A stretch of 64,000 nt of DNA from Shinella zoogloeoides (GTDB lineage Bacteria > Pseudomonadota > Alphaproteobacteria > Rhizobiales > Rhizobiaceae). This document shows positions 35,990-46,361 of the stretch, one piece after another (position 1 is the first letter of the stretch; each line of letters begins with the position of its first letter). The position numbers were made by a program, and so were the translations under genes. The notes beneath the pieces were generated by a model. That model saw nothing but the letters and a program-made list of their open reading frames with translations, ran no database searches and had not been told where the DNA came from. The DNA lies in the NCBI RefSeq assembly GCF_020883495.1, contig NZ_CP086612.1, positions 248,001 through 312,000 of the forward strand. The letters run 5' to 3'.

Positions 35990-36370
35990 ATGTTGAATTT
36001 GAAAACTTTCCGAACCCTTCAGAGCGAAGACGAGTACAATGCCGCACTAAAGGAAGTTCGGCCGTATTTCGAGAACGAACCTGAGGAAGGCACTGAAGAA
36101 GCGGCTCATTTTGACGCGCTCGTTCTTCTGATCGAACAGTACGAAGGCAAAAACTACCCGATCCCGGCTGCGAGTCCGGTGGAGGTGGTCAAGTCGGTGA
36201 TGGCTGCTAACAACTACACGCGTGCGGATCTGGTAGCCGTTATCGGCTCTAAAGCGCGGGCTGCTGATCTTCTGAACGGCAAACGCGAAATCAATCTCGA
36301 ACAGATTCGAAAGCTCAGCAAGGAATGGAATATTCCTGCTGGGTCTTTGATTGGAGACGTCGCTGCCTAG
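35990..36370 (+). CDS. higA: HigA-type antitoxin (XRE helix-turn-helix)
   Basis: 126 residues: an acidic N-terminal part with FDALVLLIEQYEGKNYPIPA, the usual HigA toxin-binding region, then an XRE helix-turn-helix at about residues 70-115 (YTRADLVAVIGSKARAADLL, NGKREINLEQIRKLS). AGGAGG precedes the ATG. It should neutralise HigB and repress from the paired sites upstream. The pair looks intact. Confidence 0.9.
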   Translation: MLNLKTFRTLQSEDEYNAALKEVRPYFENEPEEGTEEAAHFDALVLLIEQYEGKNYPIPAASPVEVVKSVMAANNYTRADLVAVIGSKARAADLLNGKREINLEQIRKLSKEWNIPAGSLIGDVAA

Positions 36371-36450
36371 TAGGTAAGATCTACAAGGCTCCTCGGCATC
36401 CGCTACAACTGCGCTCGATTCGATCCGCCATGGTCGGCTCGAGGTGGCAA

Positions 36451-39400
36451 CTAATGAAAATTCCGGCTCTTGACCTTCAATCGATCGATTAAGAGGTCGG
36501 GAACATAGATGTCGCGCGCGGGCGCCGCCGCCTTCGGCCGCTCGCGCGAATCCGGTGCGCCATTGCCGCGCGCGAATTCGTCGCCCCGGCCATGCGGCAA
36601 GGGAAATCGTTCGTCCCGCTCGCCCAGCCGGCCGAGATCGTCCGACAGGTCAAACAGCCGCTGCGCGACGAGATGAACGACGTCCCCTTCCCGTTGGATC
36701 TTGCCGTTGATCGCCATCATCGATGAGGAGAGAAGAACGCGGCGCTGGCGCTCGAACAGTGTCGGCCAGACCACCGCGTTGACGATCCCGGTCTCATCTT
36801 CGAGGGTGAGAAACATCACGCCCTTGGCTGAGCCCGGCCGCTGGCGCACCAGCACCAGGCCGCCGGTCATCAGCCAGCGGCCGTCGCGCTCGGCCATCGC
36901 TTCGGCGCATGTCACTATCCCCTTCTGGCGAAGGTCTTTGCGGAGGAAGGCGATCGGGTGCTGGCGGAGGGTGAGGCCGGTGTGGGCGTAATCTTCGACG
37001 ACCTCGTGCCCTGCCCTCATCGAGGGCAAGGCGACCGAGGGCTCCTGCACTTCCGAGACTTGGCGCGCCTCCCGCTCGGCGGTCGCGGCCCAAAGCTCAA
37101 GCGGCTCGTCGCGCAGCGCCTTGATCGCCCATAGCGCATCACGGCGTTGGAGCTGCAGTGACGGTAGGAACGCATCGGCCTCGGCCAGTTTCACCAGCGC
37201 GGCCGTCGGCACGCCGGACCGCCGCCAGAGATCGTCGGCGGAGGCGAAGGGGTCTTCGGCGCGCGCCGCGACGATGCGGGCGGCATCCACCGTCGAGAGC
37301 CCCTTCACCATGCGCAAGCCGAGGCGGACCGCGCAATGACGGCTCCCATCGACTTGCTCGAGCGTGCAGTCCCAGCGCGAGGCGTTGACGCAAACCGGCC
37401 TGATCTCGACACCGTGCTGGGCGGCATCCCTCACGATCTGGGCCGGCGCGTAAAATCCCATCGGCTGCGAGTTTAGCAAGGCCGCGCAAAAGGCGTCCGG
37501 GTGATGGCATTTGACCCAGCTCGACGCATAGGCAATGAGGGCAAAGCTGGCGGCGTGGCTTTCGGGAAAGCCGTAGCTGCCGAACCCTTCCAATTGCGAA
37601 AACGTCTGCTCGGCGAACTCGGCCGAATATCCGTTCTTGACCATGCCGGCGATCAGCTTGTCCTTGAACTTCGAGACGCCGCCGGAGAACTTGAACGTCG
37701 CCATGGATTTCCGCAACTGGTCCGCCTCCCCGCCGGTAAACCCGGCGCAGACCATGGCGACTTTCATGGCCGACTCTTGGAACAAAGGGACACCGAGGGT
37801 TTTCGAGAGCACCGCCTCCAGTTCGGGTGTCGGATAGACGACCGGCTCCTTGCCTTCGCGCCGGCGGAGATAGGGATGCACCATGTCGCCCTGGATCGGT
37901 CCGGGCCTGACAATAGCCACCTGCACGACCAGGTCGTAAAATGTGCGGGGTTTCAGGCGCGGTAACATGGACATCTGCGCCCGGCTTTCAATCTGGAAAG
38001 TGCCAAGCGTATCGGCCTTGCGGATCATGGCATAGGTGCGCGGATCCTCGGCCGGGATGGAGGCGAAGTCGCGGGCGTCACCCTTGTGCTCGGTCATCAG
38101 GGCGAAGGCCTTGGCCATGCAGGTCAGCATGCCCAAGGCCAACACGTCCACCTTCATGAATTTCAGCGCCTCTATATCGTCCTTGTCCCATTCGATGACC
38201 TGGCGATCATCCATTCGGGCAGGCTCGATCGGCACGAGATCGTCGAGTCGGTCATGGGTCAGGACGAAGCCACCTGGATGCTGGCCGAGATGGCGCGGTG
38301 CGCCCATCAGCTGCTGCGCCAGTGCGAGCGTCAGCTTCAAGCGGTAGTCGGCAGCGTTGAGGTTGTTTTCCCGGATCTGGCGTTCGGATACCCCTTCCGA
38401 CCAGCCCCAGACGCCGGACGACAGCTGGCCGATCATGTCTTCGGGCAGACCGAGGGCCTTGCCGACGTCGCGCAAAGCGCCCTTCGCCCTATACCGCGTC
38501 ACCGTGGAACAGAGCGCCGCCTTGCTGCGGCCGTAGGTGTTGTAGATCCACTGGATGACCTCCTCCCTCCTCTCGTGTTCAAAATCCACGTCGATGTCCG
38601 GTGGCTCATCTCGCTCCTGGCTGATGAAGCGTTCGAAGAGGAGATCGTTGGTTTCGGGGTCAATCGAGGTGACGCCCAGGCAATAGCAGACGGCGGAGTT
38701 GGCGGCCGAGCCCCTGCCCTGGCAAAGAATACCCTTCGAACGGGCGAAACGGACGATGGAGAACACGGTCAGGAAATAGGGCGCATAGTTCATGACCCGG
38801 ATGAGTTCCAGCTCGTCGCGCAAGGATTTCCGGACCTTGTCGGGCACACCCTCGGGATAGCGATTGGCGGCTCCCTCCCAGGTGAACTTGACAAGCGACT
38901 GTTGCGGATCGAGGCCGGGGACGATCGCCTCTTCCGGGTATTGGTATTGCAGCTCCTTCAAGTCGAACTTGCAGCGATCGACAATCTCGCGTCCGCGCGC
39001 CAGTGCTTCCGGGTATTCGGCAAAAAGCCGGTGCATCTCCTCTGGCGCTTTCAGAAAGCGATCGGCATGACGTTCACGGTCAAACCCCACATCGTCGATG
39101 GTCGTGCGGGTGCGGATGCAAGTTACGACATCCTGCAACTGCCGACGGCCAGGTTCGTGGAACAAGACATCGTTGGTGACGACGGTTCTGACCCTTTGGC
39201 GTGCCGCCATCGTAGCGATGCCATGCAAGCGCAGCTTGTCGTTCGGCCGGCGACGCAGGCAGAGGCTCACATAAGCGCGATCGCCGAACAGGTCGGCCAT
39301 CTTGCGAAGCTGCACGCCGCAGGTATCGTCGGCTTCGTCCGGCACGAGCACGCCGATCATGCCGGCGGCATGGTCGGCGACATCTGCGAAATCAATCAAG

Positions 39401-39714
39401 CAATTGCCTTTGCCGCCGCGGCTCTTGCCGAGGGACAGCAACCGGGTCAGCCGGGAATAGGCTGTCCGGTCCATGGGATAGACGAGGAGCGACATGCCGT
39501 CGGTGAGGTCCAGGCGGCAACCGACGACCAGTCGGACGCCGGTGGTCTTGGCAGCCTCCCAGGCGCGCACAATGCCGGCGAGGCTGTTGCGGTCGACGAC
39601 GCCGAGCGCGTCGATGCCAAGCGCAGCGGCCGTCGCGAACAGCTCGTCAGCGCTGGATGCCCCGCGCAGAAACGAGAAATGCGTCGTTACTTGCAGTTCG
39701 GCATAGCGCGTCAT
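36451..39714 (-). CDS. dnaE2: Error-prone DNA polymerase DnaE2 (ImuC)
   Basis: 1087 residues, a C-family polymerase of the translesion type. N-terminal PHP domain ([20 protein letters not shown]), palm with catalytic aspartates in [32 protein letters not shown], fingers with [17 protein letters not shown], helix-hairpin-helix and OB domain near the end ([20 protein letters not shown]). It lacks the long C-terminal tail of replicative DnaE1. The ATG at 39714 overlaps the imuB stop. With ImuA and ImuB it forms the SOS mutasome that replicates across lesions. Confidence 0.95.
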   Translation of the reverse strand: MTRYAELQVTTHFSFLRGASSADELFATAAALGIDALGVVDRNSLAGIVRAWEAAKTTGVRLVVGCRLDLTDGMSLLVYPMDRTAYSRLTRLLSLGKSRGGKGNCLIDFADVADHAAGMIGVLVPDEADDTCGVQLRKMADLFGDRAYVSLCLRRRPNDKLRLHGIATMAARQRVRTVVTNDVLFHEPGRRQLQDVVTCIRTRTTIDDVGFDRERHADRFLKAPEEMHRLFAEYPEALARGREIVDRCKFDLKELQYQYPEEAIVPGLDPQQSLVKFTWEGAANRYPEGVPDKVRKSLRDELELIRVMNYAPYFLTVFSIVRFARSKGILCQGRGSAANSAVCYCLGVTSIDPETNDLLFERFISQERDEPPDIDVDFEHERREEVIQWIYNTYGRSKAALCSTVTRYRAKGALRDVGKALGLPEDMIGQLSSGVWGWSEGVSERQIRENNLNAADYRLKLTLALAQQLMGAPRHLGQHPGGFVLTHDRLDDLVPIEPARMDDRQVIEWDKDDIEALKFMKVDVLALGMLTCMAKAFALMTEHKGDARDFASIPAEDPRTYAMIRKADTLGTFQIESRAQMSMLPRLKPRTFYDLVVQVAIVRPGPIQGDMVHPYLRRREGKEPVVYPTPELEAVLSKTLGVPLFQESAMKVAMVCAGFTGGEADQLRKSMATFKFSGGVSKFKDKLIAGMVKNGYSAEFAEQTFSQLEGFGSYGFPESHAASFALIAYASSWVKCHHPDAFCAALLNSQPMGFYAPAQIVRDAAQHGVEIRPVCVNASRWDCTLEQVDGSRHCAVRLGLRMVKGLSTVDAARIVAARAEDPFASADDLWRRSGVPTAALVKLAEADAFLPSLQLQRRDALWAIKALRDEPLELWAATAEREARQVSEVQEPSVALPSMRAGHEVVEDYAHTGLTLRQHPIAFLRKDLRQKGIVTCAEAMAERDGRWLMTGGLVLVRQRPGSAKGVMFLTLEDETGIVNAVVWPTLFERQRRVLLSSSMMAINGKIQREGDVVHLVAQRLFDLSDDLGRLGERDERFPLPHGRGDEFARGNGAPDSRERPKAAAPARDIYVPDLLIDRLKVKSRNFH

Positions 39715-41225
39715 CCGAACACCCCATGCACAAACCAAAAGTGGGAGCCGGTTTCCGCATCGATGCCGTCGCCGGCACGATAAACCCAGTAGCGCTCACC
39801 AAGCTCATCCTCGACCACGAAATAGTCCCTCACCGCCTGGAACTCGCGTGGTCTGCGCCACCACTCACCAAAAATCCGCTCCGGCCCGTCGGCGCGTACG
39901 ACCTTCCGCCGCTTGCCCCGCCAAGTGAAGACCGCCGGCGGCTGGTCCGGCAGAAGTGCGATGACCTCGATGCGTTCGGGGTTTGCGAAAAGCCGCGTCG
40001 GCCGCGGCCATTTCACCGCCCAGGCCTCGCCGATATCAGGAGCGGTCGGAGCGATGCGCCGGACCGAGCGCTCCGGCACGTCGGAGGCGACGGGCGCGAC
40101 GCGAAACAGCCGGTGGCCGCGATTGCCGAGAATGTCGACCAGCGGTGTAATGTCCGCGACCTCCTCTTCAATCAGCGACGAGGCAACCTGCCGCTCCTCC
40201 AGCGGCTCGGCGAAGACAGCTACAAGCACGAGCTTCTCGATGCCAAAGCCGGGATCGATCGTCTCGATGCGGTCGCAGAGCAGCTTCGAAAGGCGCGCCG
40301 GATCGCGGACAGGCTTGGCAAGACCGGCGCGGAGATGCTGCCTGGTGTTGTCGACGCGATGGATAAAGAGGTCGCAGCGGCGCGCGCCGAGGCCGTCTTC
40401 CGCCAGGCGAGCCGACAGCTGGGCGACAAGACGTCGCACATATTTGGCGATGGTCTCCGGCGCACCGATTGGCTCGGCGAAATTCTTGGCAACTTCGACA
40501 AGCTCCGGCGTGCGGATCGGTTCGATCGGTTCGGCGACGCGGCCGAACATCTGGTCCAATCGGCGCGCAGGCTCTGGCCCGAACCGCAAGGTTAGCGGCG
40601 CGCGCGGCATGGCCGATAGCTGACCAACCGTATCGATGCCAAGAACACGCAGGCCCTGGATTGTCTCTGCCGGCAGCCGTAGAGCGACAATCGGCAGATC
40701 GATGACCGCCTTTGGCACATCGCCCGTCGGCACGACGGTTGTTTCGGCCGAAAGCAGCCGCGCGAGCGCATGCGCGGCGCCCCAGGTGTCGGCGACAGCG
40801 GCCCGCGCCGTCAGCCCGCGGCCGCGGAGCATATTGACGAGGCCGGAGACGAGAAGTGCTTCGCCACCGCGCAGGTGATCCGCCCCTTCCGTATCGATGA
40901 CAAGGCCGTCGGCGCCATCGACAGCGACGACGGGGCTATATTGCCGGAGCGCCCAGAGCGCCAACCGTTCGAGTGCTGCTGCATCCTCGGCCGGGGCTGC
41001 GTCGACCATGAGGAGATCGGCGACCATGGCCTGCGCCTTGCTGGCAGCCATTCCGATGCGCAGGCCAAGCTTCAATGCGACGGGATCGGCGGCGGAGATC
41101 CATCGCTTCGATCCGCGGCGGGCAATGACGACCAGTGGCTTGTCAGCCGGCAAGGCTTCGCCAGCGTGCCGTCTGATCCGCTCCGTCGAGAGCTGTGGGA
41201 AGTAGACAGATACGACCCTGGGCAT
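39711..41225 (-). CDS. imuB: ImuB, Y-family polymerase-like mutasome subunit
   Basis: 504 residues from [19 protein letters not shown]. It resembles Y-family polymerases (palm/fingers, little finger and a long C-terminal extension) but lacks the acidic residues needed for nucleotidyl transfer at the start, where catalytic members have DMD. Such ImuB proteins are adaptors that bring DnaE2 to the sliding clamp. The gene overlaps imuA by 83 bases in another frame and dnaE2 by 4. Confidence 0.93.
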   Translation of the reverse strand: MPRVVSVYFPQLSTERIRRHAGEALPADKPLVVIARRGSKRWISAADPVALKLGLRIGMAASKAQAMVADLLMVDAAPAEDAAALERLALWALRQYSPVVAVDGADGLVIDTEGADHLRGGEALLVSGLVNMLRGRGLTARAAVADTWGAAHALARLLSAETTVVPTGDVPKAVIDLPIVALRLPAETIQGLRVLGIDTVGQLSAMPRAPLTLRFGPEPARRLDQMFGRVAEPIEPIRTPELVEVAKNFAEPIGAPETIAKYVRRLVAQLSARLAEDGLGARRCDLFIHRVDNTRQHLRAGLAKPVRDPARLSKLLCDRIETIDPGFGIEKLVLVAVFAEPLEERQVASSLIEEEVADITPLVDILGNRGHRLFRVAPVASDVPERSVRRIAPTAPDIGEAWAVKWPRPTRLFANPERIEVIALLPDQPPAVFTWRGKRRKVVRADGPERIFGEWWRRPREFQAVRDYFVVEDELGERYWVYRAGDGIDAETGSHFWFVHGVFG

Positions 41226-41901
41226 CGGGGGCTCCAATTTCAAATTCGGCACATTCGCCGGCTTTCACGCGCATCAGTTCTGCGAGCCAGCGCGCCCTCC
41301 CGACGCCGGCAACAGGTAGTTTTTCCGACGGCAAGGTGCTGATGCGCCACCGTGTCGTCGAGGCCGTCGGCTGCCCATAGTCCGAAGCCTCATTCTGACG
41401 TCGCCATCGCCGCAGCACGATGCCCATGGCTCCGGTCTTCTCGGCGGCGAGTTGCAGGCGACGCGATGCGGTCATCGGGAGACGAACAAGCTCGCCAACC
41501 ACGGCAGCAAGCCCGCCGAAGGAAAGCCCCTCCTCCATGGCGGACAGCGCCTCTTCTTCGCGGTCGCTTTCGCAAAACACGACGCGATCCGGATGGAGGC
41601 CTGCCTGGGCGACCGCGGGGAAAAACAGATCAGGGCGCGTCATGCACCAGAGAACCTTGCCGCGCGATCGCGCCGCGATGCCGGCAACGAACAACGCCGC
41701 CGCGGCCCCATCAACCGTCCCTCCCCCGCCGCCGGCGACCTCATGCAGCGCGCCGAAAGCGAGCCCTCCCCCCGGCAGTGCCCGATCAACCTCGGCGACG
41801 CCGAAAGGCAGGAACTGACTTGCGCGACGCGAGCCGCCTTCAAGCTGCTCAATGCGCTCGCGAAGCTCTGCCAGCACGGGGTTGAGGGCATGGTTGGCCA
41901 C
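41143..41901 (-). CDS. imuA: ImuA, RecA-like mutasome subunit
   Basis: 252 residues: FLPFGVAEVDRALPGGGLAF, LFVAGIAARSRGKVLWCM, and LSFGGLAAVVGELVRLPMTA with SRRLQLAAEKTGAMGIVLRR. It is related to RecA/SulA but has no usual Walker A. It starts at GTG, with AAGGAG 13 bases upstream. First gene of the SOS operon; the LexA box is about 50 bases upstream. Confidence 0.92.
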   Translation of the reverse strand: MANHALNPVLAELRERIEQLEGGSRRASQFLPFGVAEVDRALPGGGLAFGALHEVAGGGGGTVDGAAAALFVAGIAARSRGKVLWCMTRPDLFFPAVAQAGLHPDRVVFCESDREEEALSAMEEGLSFGGLAAVVGELVRLPMTASRRLQLAAEKTGAMGIVLRRWRRQNEASDYGQPTASTTRWRISTLPSEKLPVAGVGRARWLAELMRVKAGECAEFEIGAPDAQGRICLLPTALDGADQTARWRSLAG

Positions 41902-41951
41902 GGCAGAATTGTTGCTCCTTCAGGGTTTTCAGCGGTTCTCTAAGCTGATAT

Positions 41952-41966
41952 GTTCATTATTTGTTC
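41952..41966. promoter_or_regulatory. LexA (SOS) box, alphaproteobacterial type
   Basis: GTTCATTATTTGTTC fits GTTC-N7-GTTC exactly, the LexA site of alphaproteobacteria. It lies 50 bases upstream of imuA and 142 bases upstream of the divergent helicase gene, so one LexA dimer may govern both directions. Confidence 0.85.
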
Positions 41967-42063
41967 CGATTGCCCAACTGAGTCAATCGGGCCTTCGCTC
42001 CGGAAATCGCCCCTCGGCTAAGTCGTTGAAACGAATCCCTTAGCTGCATCAAGGAGATATCCA

Positions 42064-42093
42064 GTGATCGGAGAGGTAGGAAATTTTTCTTAG
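42064..42093 (+). other. Nine-codon mini-frame with strong ribosome-binding site ahead of the helicase
   Basis: AAGGAG (42051-42056) stands seven bases before GTG 42064, opening MIGEVGNFS and then TAG at 42091. The frame is the same as that of the helicase gene starting at 42109, and only six codons separate the stop from that start. It is either a leader peptide feeding re-initiation or an old gene start closed by a nonsense change. Confidence 0.4.
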
Positions 42094-42108
42094 GCATGCT
42101 GGGGACAA

Positions 42109-44178
42109 ATGGCGGCGGCGCATCTCGAAAAACTCAACGACCGGCAACGCGAAGCCGTCGAGCACGGTATCGGCCTGCCGGACGGAAAGATCGGCGGCCC
42201 GCTGCTGATCATCGCCGGCGCTGGGAGCGGCAAGACCAACACGCTGGCACACCGCGTCGCGCATCTGATCGTCAACGGCGCCGACCCCCGCCGTATCCTG
42301 TTGATGACGTTTTCCCGGCGCGCGGCGTCGGAGATGGCGCGCCGGGTGCAGCGCATCTGCCGCCAAGTGCTGGGCGACAACGCCGCAATCCTGACCGATG
42401 CACTCGCCTGGGCGGGAACGTTCCATGGCATCGGCGCGCGGCTCTTGCGGATGTATGCCGAGCAGATCGGCCTCAGCGTCGATTTTACGATCCACGACCG
42501 CGAAGACAGCGCCGACCTGATGAATCTTGTCCGGCATGACCTTGGCTTCTCCGCCAAGCAGAGCCGGTTTCCCACCAAGGGGACTTGCATCGCGATCTAT
42601 TCCCGCGTGGTCAATTCCGAGGCTTCGATCAAGGAAATCCTGAAATCCTCCTATCCCTGGGTACTCGAATGGGAGGGAGAGTTGAAGCAGCTCTTCGCCG
42701 CCTATGTTGAGGCCAAACAGACACAGAACGTCCTGGATTACGACGACCTGCTGCTCTACTGGGCGCAAATGGTTTCCGAACCCGAGCTGGCCGAGGACGT
42801 CGGCAACCGCTTCGATCACATTCTCGTCGACGAATATCAGGACACCAATCGCCTACAGGCGTCGATCCTGATGTCGCTGGCGCCCGGCGGCCGCGGCCTG
42901 ACCGTCGTCGGTGACGATGCGCAATCGATCTATTCCTTTCGCGCGGCGACCATCCGCAACATCCTAGATTTCCCGAAAGAATTCTCACCCAGACCGGCGG
43001 ACGTTATCACGCTCGACCGCAATTATCGTTCGACCCAGCCGATCCTGGCAGCGGCCAATGGCGTGATCGAGTTGGCAAGGGAGCGCTATACGAAAAATCT
43101 CTGGACGGACCGTGCGTCTGAGCAGCGGCCGGTGCTTGCCACGGTCAAGGATGAGATCGACCAAGCCGCCTATATCGTGGAGCAGGTGCTCGCGAACAGA
43201 GAGGTAGGCGTCACGCTGAAGCAGCAGGCCGTGCTGTTTCGAACGTCAAGCCATAGCAGCGCGCTTGAGATCGAACTCACCCGGAGAAACATCCCCTTCG
43301 TCAAATTCGGTGGCCTGAAATTTCTCGACGCGGCGCACGTCAAGGACATGCTGGCGGTCATGCGGTTTAGCCAGAACCCGCGCGACCGGGTTGCCGGCTT
43401 CAGGGTGCTGAAGCTATTGCCCGGTATCGGGCCGCAGACGGCCGGCAAGATCCTTGACACGATTGCCGCCGATCCGGAGCCGTTGCAGTCGCTCGCCGAA
43501 ATCCCGCCGCCGGCGAAGACGGGCGACGACTGGCCGGCTTTCGTGACACTGGTCACCGCCCTGCGGAAAGCCGACGCAGGCTGGCCGGCGGAGATCGGCA
43601 CGGTGCGGATGTGGTACGAGCCGCATCTCGACCGCATCCATGAGGATGCCGACACGCGCAAGGACGACCTGCTTCAGCTCGAGCAGATCGCCGGCGGCTA
43701 TGTGAGCCGCGAACGCTTCCTCACTGAGTTGACCCTTGACCCGCCCGACGCGACCAGCGACCAGGCTGGTGTGCCGCTGCTCGACGAGGATTATCTGATC
43801 CTCTCGACGATCCATTCGGCCAAGGGCCAAGAGTGGCGCGCGGTCTTCATGCTCAATGTCGTCGACGGTTGCATACCGTCTGACCTTGGTACCGGCTCTA
43901 CCCCTGAACTCGAGGAAGAACGCCGGCTGCTCTATGTCGGCATGACGCGGGCGCGCGACAACCTCACGCTGATCACGCCGCAGCGCTTCTTCACACACGG
44001 CCAGAATGCCCAGGGCGACCGCCATGTCTATGCGTCGCGAACCCGCTTCATACCGGCCACGCTCTTGCAGTTCTTCGAAACGGCAAGCTGGCCAAAGATA
44101 TCGGCGGCCGCCAACGAGCAGAGCAGTCGCCAGGTTCGCGTCGATATCGGTGCGCGAATGCGCTCGATGTGGAAATGA
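42109..44178 (+). CDS. UvrD/PcrA-like ATP-dependent DNA helicase
   Basis: A 689-residue superfamily-1 helicase: Q motif LNDRQREAVEHG, Walker A IAGAGSGKTNTLAHRVA, motif Ia, motif II HILVDEYQDTN, motif III VGDDAQSIYSFR, motif IV TLDRNYRSTQPIL, motif V STIHSAKGQEWRAVF and motif VI RRLLYVGMTRARDNL. It is shorter than housekeeping UvrD and has no clear C-terminal Tudor-like tail. The start at 42109 has only a weak GGGGACA upstream; see the mini-frame before it. It leads a plus-strand set of repair genes diverging from the LexA box. Confidence 0.92.
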   Translation: MAAAHLEKLNDRQREAVEHGIGLPDGKIGGPLLIIAGAGSGKTNTLAHRVAHLIVNGADPRRILLMTFSRRAASEMARRVQRICRQVLGDNAAILTDALAWAGTFHGIGARLLRMYAEQIGLSVDFTIHDREDSADLMNLVRHDLGFSAKQSRFPTKGTCIAIYSRVVNSEASIKEILKSSYPWVLEWEGELKQLFAAYVEAKQTQNVLDYDDLLLYWAQMVSEPELAEDVGNRFDHILVDEYQDTNRLQASILMSLAPGGRGLTVVGDDAQSIYSFRAATIRNILDFPKEFSPRPADVITLDRNYRSTQPILAAANGVIELARERYTKNLWTDRASEQRPVLATVKDEIDQAAYIVEQVLANREVGVTLKQQAVLFRTSSHSSALEIELTRRNIPFVKFGGLKFLDAAHVKDMLAVMRFSQNPRDRVAGFRVLKLLPGIGPQTAGKILDTIAADPEPLQSLAEIPPPAKTGDDWPAFVTLVTALRKADAGWPAEIGTVRMWYEPHLDRIHEDADTRKDDLLQLEQIAGGYVSRERFLTELTLDPPDATSDQAGVPLLDEDYLILSTIHSAKGQEWRAVFMLNVVDGCIPSDLGTGSTPELEEERRLLYVGMTRARDNLTLITPQRFFTHGQNAQGDRHVYASRTRFIPATLLQFFETASWPKISAAANEQSSRQVRVDIGARMRSMWK

Positions 44179-44181
44179 GCG

Positions 44182-45306
44182 ATGCAGCCCATTATTTTGG
44201 CCGAGATAGAGGAGCATAAACCGGATCGCGAAGATCGGGTCCGGCGCATCATTCATGTGGACATGGATGCGTTTTATGCCTCCGTCGAACAACGCGATAA
44301 TCCCGAGCTGCGGGGCAAACCCGTTGCTGTCGGCGGCGCGGCCGCCCGCGGTGTCGTGGCGGCAGCAAGCTATGAGGCCCGTGTGTTCGGCGTGCGATCC
44401 GCTCTGCCATCGATCACCGCCAAGCGGCGCTGCCCGGGTCTGATCTTCGTTCCGCCGCGCTTCGATGTCTATCGAACCGTTTCATCGCAGATCCATGCAA
44501 TCTTCGCCGAATACACTGATCTGATCGAGCCCCTGTCGCTCGACGAAGCCTATCTCGATGTCACCGACAACAAGCAGGGCATTGCCATCGCGACGGAGAT
44601 CGCCACGAGGATCCGCGCCCGCATCAAGGATGTCACCGGGCTGAATGCCTCGGCCGGTATCTCGTATTGCAAGTTTCTGGCCAAGATGGCCTCCGACCTC
44701 AACAAGCCCAACGGCCAGGCGGTCATCACGCCCAAAAACGGGCCGGCTTTCGTCGAGGGGCTCGCCGTCAAGAAATTCCACGGCGTCGGGCCCGCGACTG
44801 CCGCCAAGATGGAACACCTTGGCATTCTGACCGGCGCCGATCTCAGGGCGAAGTCGCTCACCTTCCTCCAGCAGCATTTCGGGAAGTCGGGCGCCTGGTA
44901 CTACAGCATCTCGCGTGGCATCGACGATCGACCGGTCCGCGCGGACCGGGAGCGCAAATCCGTCGGCGCCGAAGACACCTTCATGACCGACCTCCTCGAT
45001 TTAGATGCAGCGCGTGCGGAAATCTCTCCGCTCGTCGACAAGGTCTGGCGGCACTGCGAGACCAAGAACCTGCATGGCCGCTCCGTGACCCTGAAGATCA
45101 AATACGCCGACTTCCAGATCATCACGCGGAGCAGGACCGAAGCCACCGCCTTCAGCTCGCCGGGCGAGATCGTGGCGACGGTGCAGACGCTCCTCGCCCC
45201 CTTGTTTCCAACGGCGAAAGGCATCCGCCTTCTCGGCGTGACCCTGTCCTCGTTTGGCGACGAAACTGCGAGCGGACCTGCCGATCAACTTCTGTTGGAG
45301 ATTTAG
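44182..45306 (+). CDS. dinB: DNA polymerase IV (DinB)
   Basis: A 374-residue Y-family polymerase with catalytic residues IIHVDMDAFYASVEQRD and SLDEAYLDVTD, the KFLAKMASDLNKPNGQAVI little-finger lead, and a helix-hairpin-helix FHGVGPATAAKMEHLGI. It starts three bases after the helicase stop, so it is probably co-translated. Translesion synthesis past alkyl or minor-groove adducts is the family role. It adds a second translesion route beside the ImuABC mutasome across the shared control region. Confidence 0.95.
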   Translation: MQPIILAEIEEHKPDREDRVRRIIHVDMDAFYASVEQRDNPELRGKPVAVGGAAARGVVAAASYEARVFGVRSALPSITAKRRCPGLIFVPPRFDVYRTVSSQIHAIFAEYTDLIEPLSLDEAYLDVTDNKQGIAIATEIATRIRARIKDVTGLNASAGISYCKFLAKMASDLNKPNGQAVITPKNGPAFVEGLAVKKFHGVGPATAAKMEHLGILTGADLRAKSLTFLQQHFGKSGAWYYSISRGIDDRPVRADRERKSVGAEDTFMTDLLDLDAARAEISPLVDKVWRHCETKNLHGRSVTLKIKYADFQIITRSRTEATAFSSPGEIVATVQTLLAPLFPTAKGIRLLGVTLSSFGDETASGPADQLLLEI

Positions 45307-45397
45307 GCTCACCCTGTTCTTGATCGCCGCATCGAAATCCCCAGCCGCCGCGCTAGATTATTGCCGAGCCAGAATTCGCGGAGCCGCAGGAGGGACT

Positions 45398-45988
45398 ATG
45401 TGCAACGATTACAGGCTGATGGTCGAACTGGCCTCGGTCATTGAGGTATTCGAGCACCTCAGAATCAAGATCCGCTTCCCCGAGGGAAGGCCGAACATCG
45501 AGGCGCGCGAGGATATCAGGATCACCGACACGGCGCCCATCGTTCGCACGGTCGAAGGCGAGCGCGGGGTTGGCGAGCTTGTCCAGCGGCGATGGAGCTG
45601 GCCGGGTCCGAGCAAGAAGCCGGTCTACAATTTCCGGTCGGAGGGCCGCGAGTTCAGCTCGAACAGGGCTTTGATTTTGTGCGACGGGTTCTTCGAGTTC
45701 ACGGATCCGATTGAGAAAGGGAAAAAGCGCAAGGACAAGTGGCTATTTCGGAAGGTCGGGGAGCCGCTCTTTGCCATTGCTGGCATCTGGCGCGCGACCG
45801 ATAAGGTCGGTGAGGCCTTCACCATGCTCACGATGGAACCCGGTCCCGATATCGCACCCTACCACGACCGCCAGATCGTCATACTCGAGCGTGATGCCTG
45901 GACGGACTGGCTCGATCCGACCGTTTCGGCAAAATCGCTGATCAGGCCGCTTCCGGCTGGTTCGCTTTCCGTGGAGCAGGTCGGCTGA
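45398..45988 (+). CDS. SRAP-domain (HMCES/YedK) abasic-site shielding protein
   Basis: A 196-residue SRAP protein. The catalytic Cys2 follows the initiator Met (MCNDYRLM), with the conserved YNFRSEGREF, CDGFFEF (active-site Glu), and PYHDRQIVIL (active-site His) motifs. These proteins crosslink to abasic sites in single-stranded DNA through the N-terminal cysteine. GCAGGAGGG fixes the start at 45398. It lies behind dinB and ahead of exonuclease III, consistent with a repair set handling abasic lesions. Confidence 0.92.
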   Translation: MCNDYRLMVELASVIEVFEHLRIKIRFPEGRPNIEAREDIRITDTAPIVRTVEGERGVGELVQRRWSWPGPSKKPVYNFRSEGREFSSNRALILCDGFFEFTDPIEKGKKRKDKWLFRKVGEPLFAIAGIWRATDKVGEAFTMLTMEPGPDIAPYHDRQIVILERDAWTDWLDPTVSAKSLIRPLPAGSLSVEQVG

Positions 45989-46245
45989 TGCGCTTCGCCT
46001 TCCCGCATAGCCACGCTTTTCCCGGCGGCGAGGTCCGCGTCGAAGATGCCGAAGCGGCCGAAGGAATGTGCGTGGTCGAGTTCGGCGACGGGATCGCTAT
46101 GATCGGAGAATGGCATCCGGACGGAGACCACGTTCGTCTCTCCATCCCGGCCTACCGCACTGCTCGCGGTACGGATGTCGATGCGCGCCGCTGGCGCCTG
46201 GTCAGGGACAATGCTGGATCCTGGCGCACGCGGCGATCCGTGTGA
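45988..46245 (+). CDS. Small protein coupled to the SRAP gene, unknown function
   Basis: An 85-residue product starting in the TGATG overlap with the SRAP stop. It is rich in acidic and small residues (HAFPGGEVRVEDAEAAEGMC, VVEFGDGIAMIGEWHPDGDH), suggesting a compact beta fold. No family recognised. Coupling suggests a linked role. Confidence 0.6.
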   Translation: MRFAFPHSHAFPGGEVRVEDAEAAEGMCVVEFGDGIAMIGEWHPDGDHVRLSIPAYRTARGTDVDARRWRLVRDNAGSWRTRRSV

Positions 46246-46267
46246 CCGTACACTGCGGCGACCCCTT

Positions 46268-46301
46268 CCCGAAATGACGAAGGGCACTCGACCCTTTCGG
46301 G
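46268..46301. terminator. Possible terminator/stem-loop after the repair genes
   Basis: CCCGAAA pairs with TTTCGGG around an inner AAGGG/CCCTT stem. No clean T-run follows, so a factor-independent terminator is uncertain. It sits between convergent genes. Confidence 0.35.
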
Positions 46302-46361
46302 GAGCGCCCTACTAACCCGGACGGCTGCGAACGTGCGACGGATATCGTCGCTGCCGGCAGG

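Noticed and set aside
38086..39783. 565-residue plus-strand frame opposite dnaE2
   Set aside because: Antisense shadow of a high-GC gene; product rich in Arg, Asp, Ala and His with no domain.
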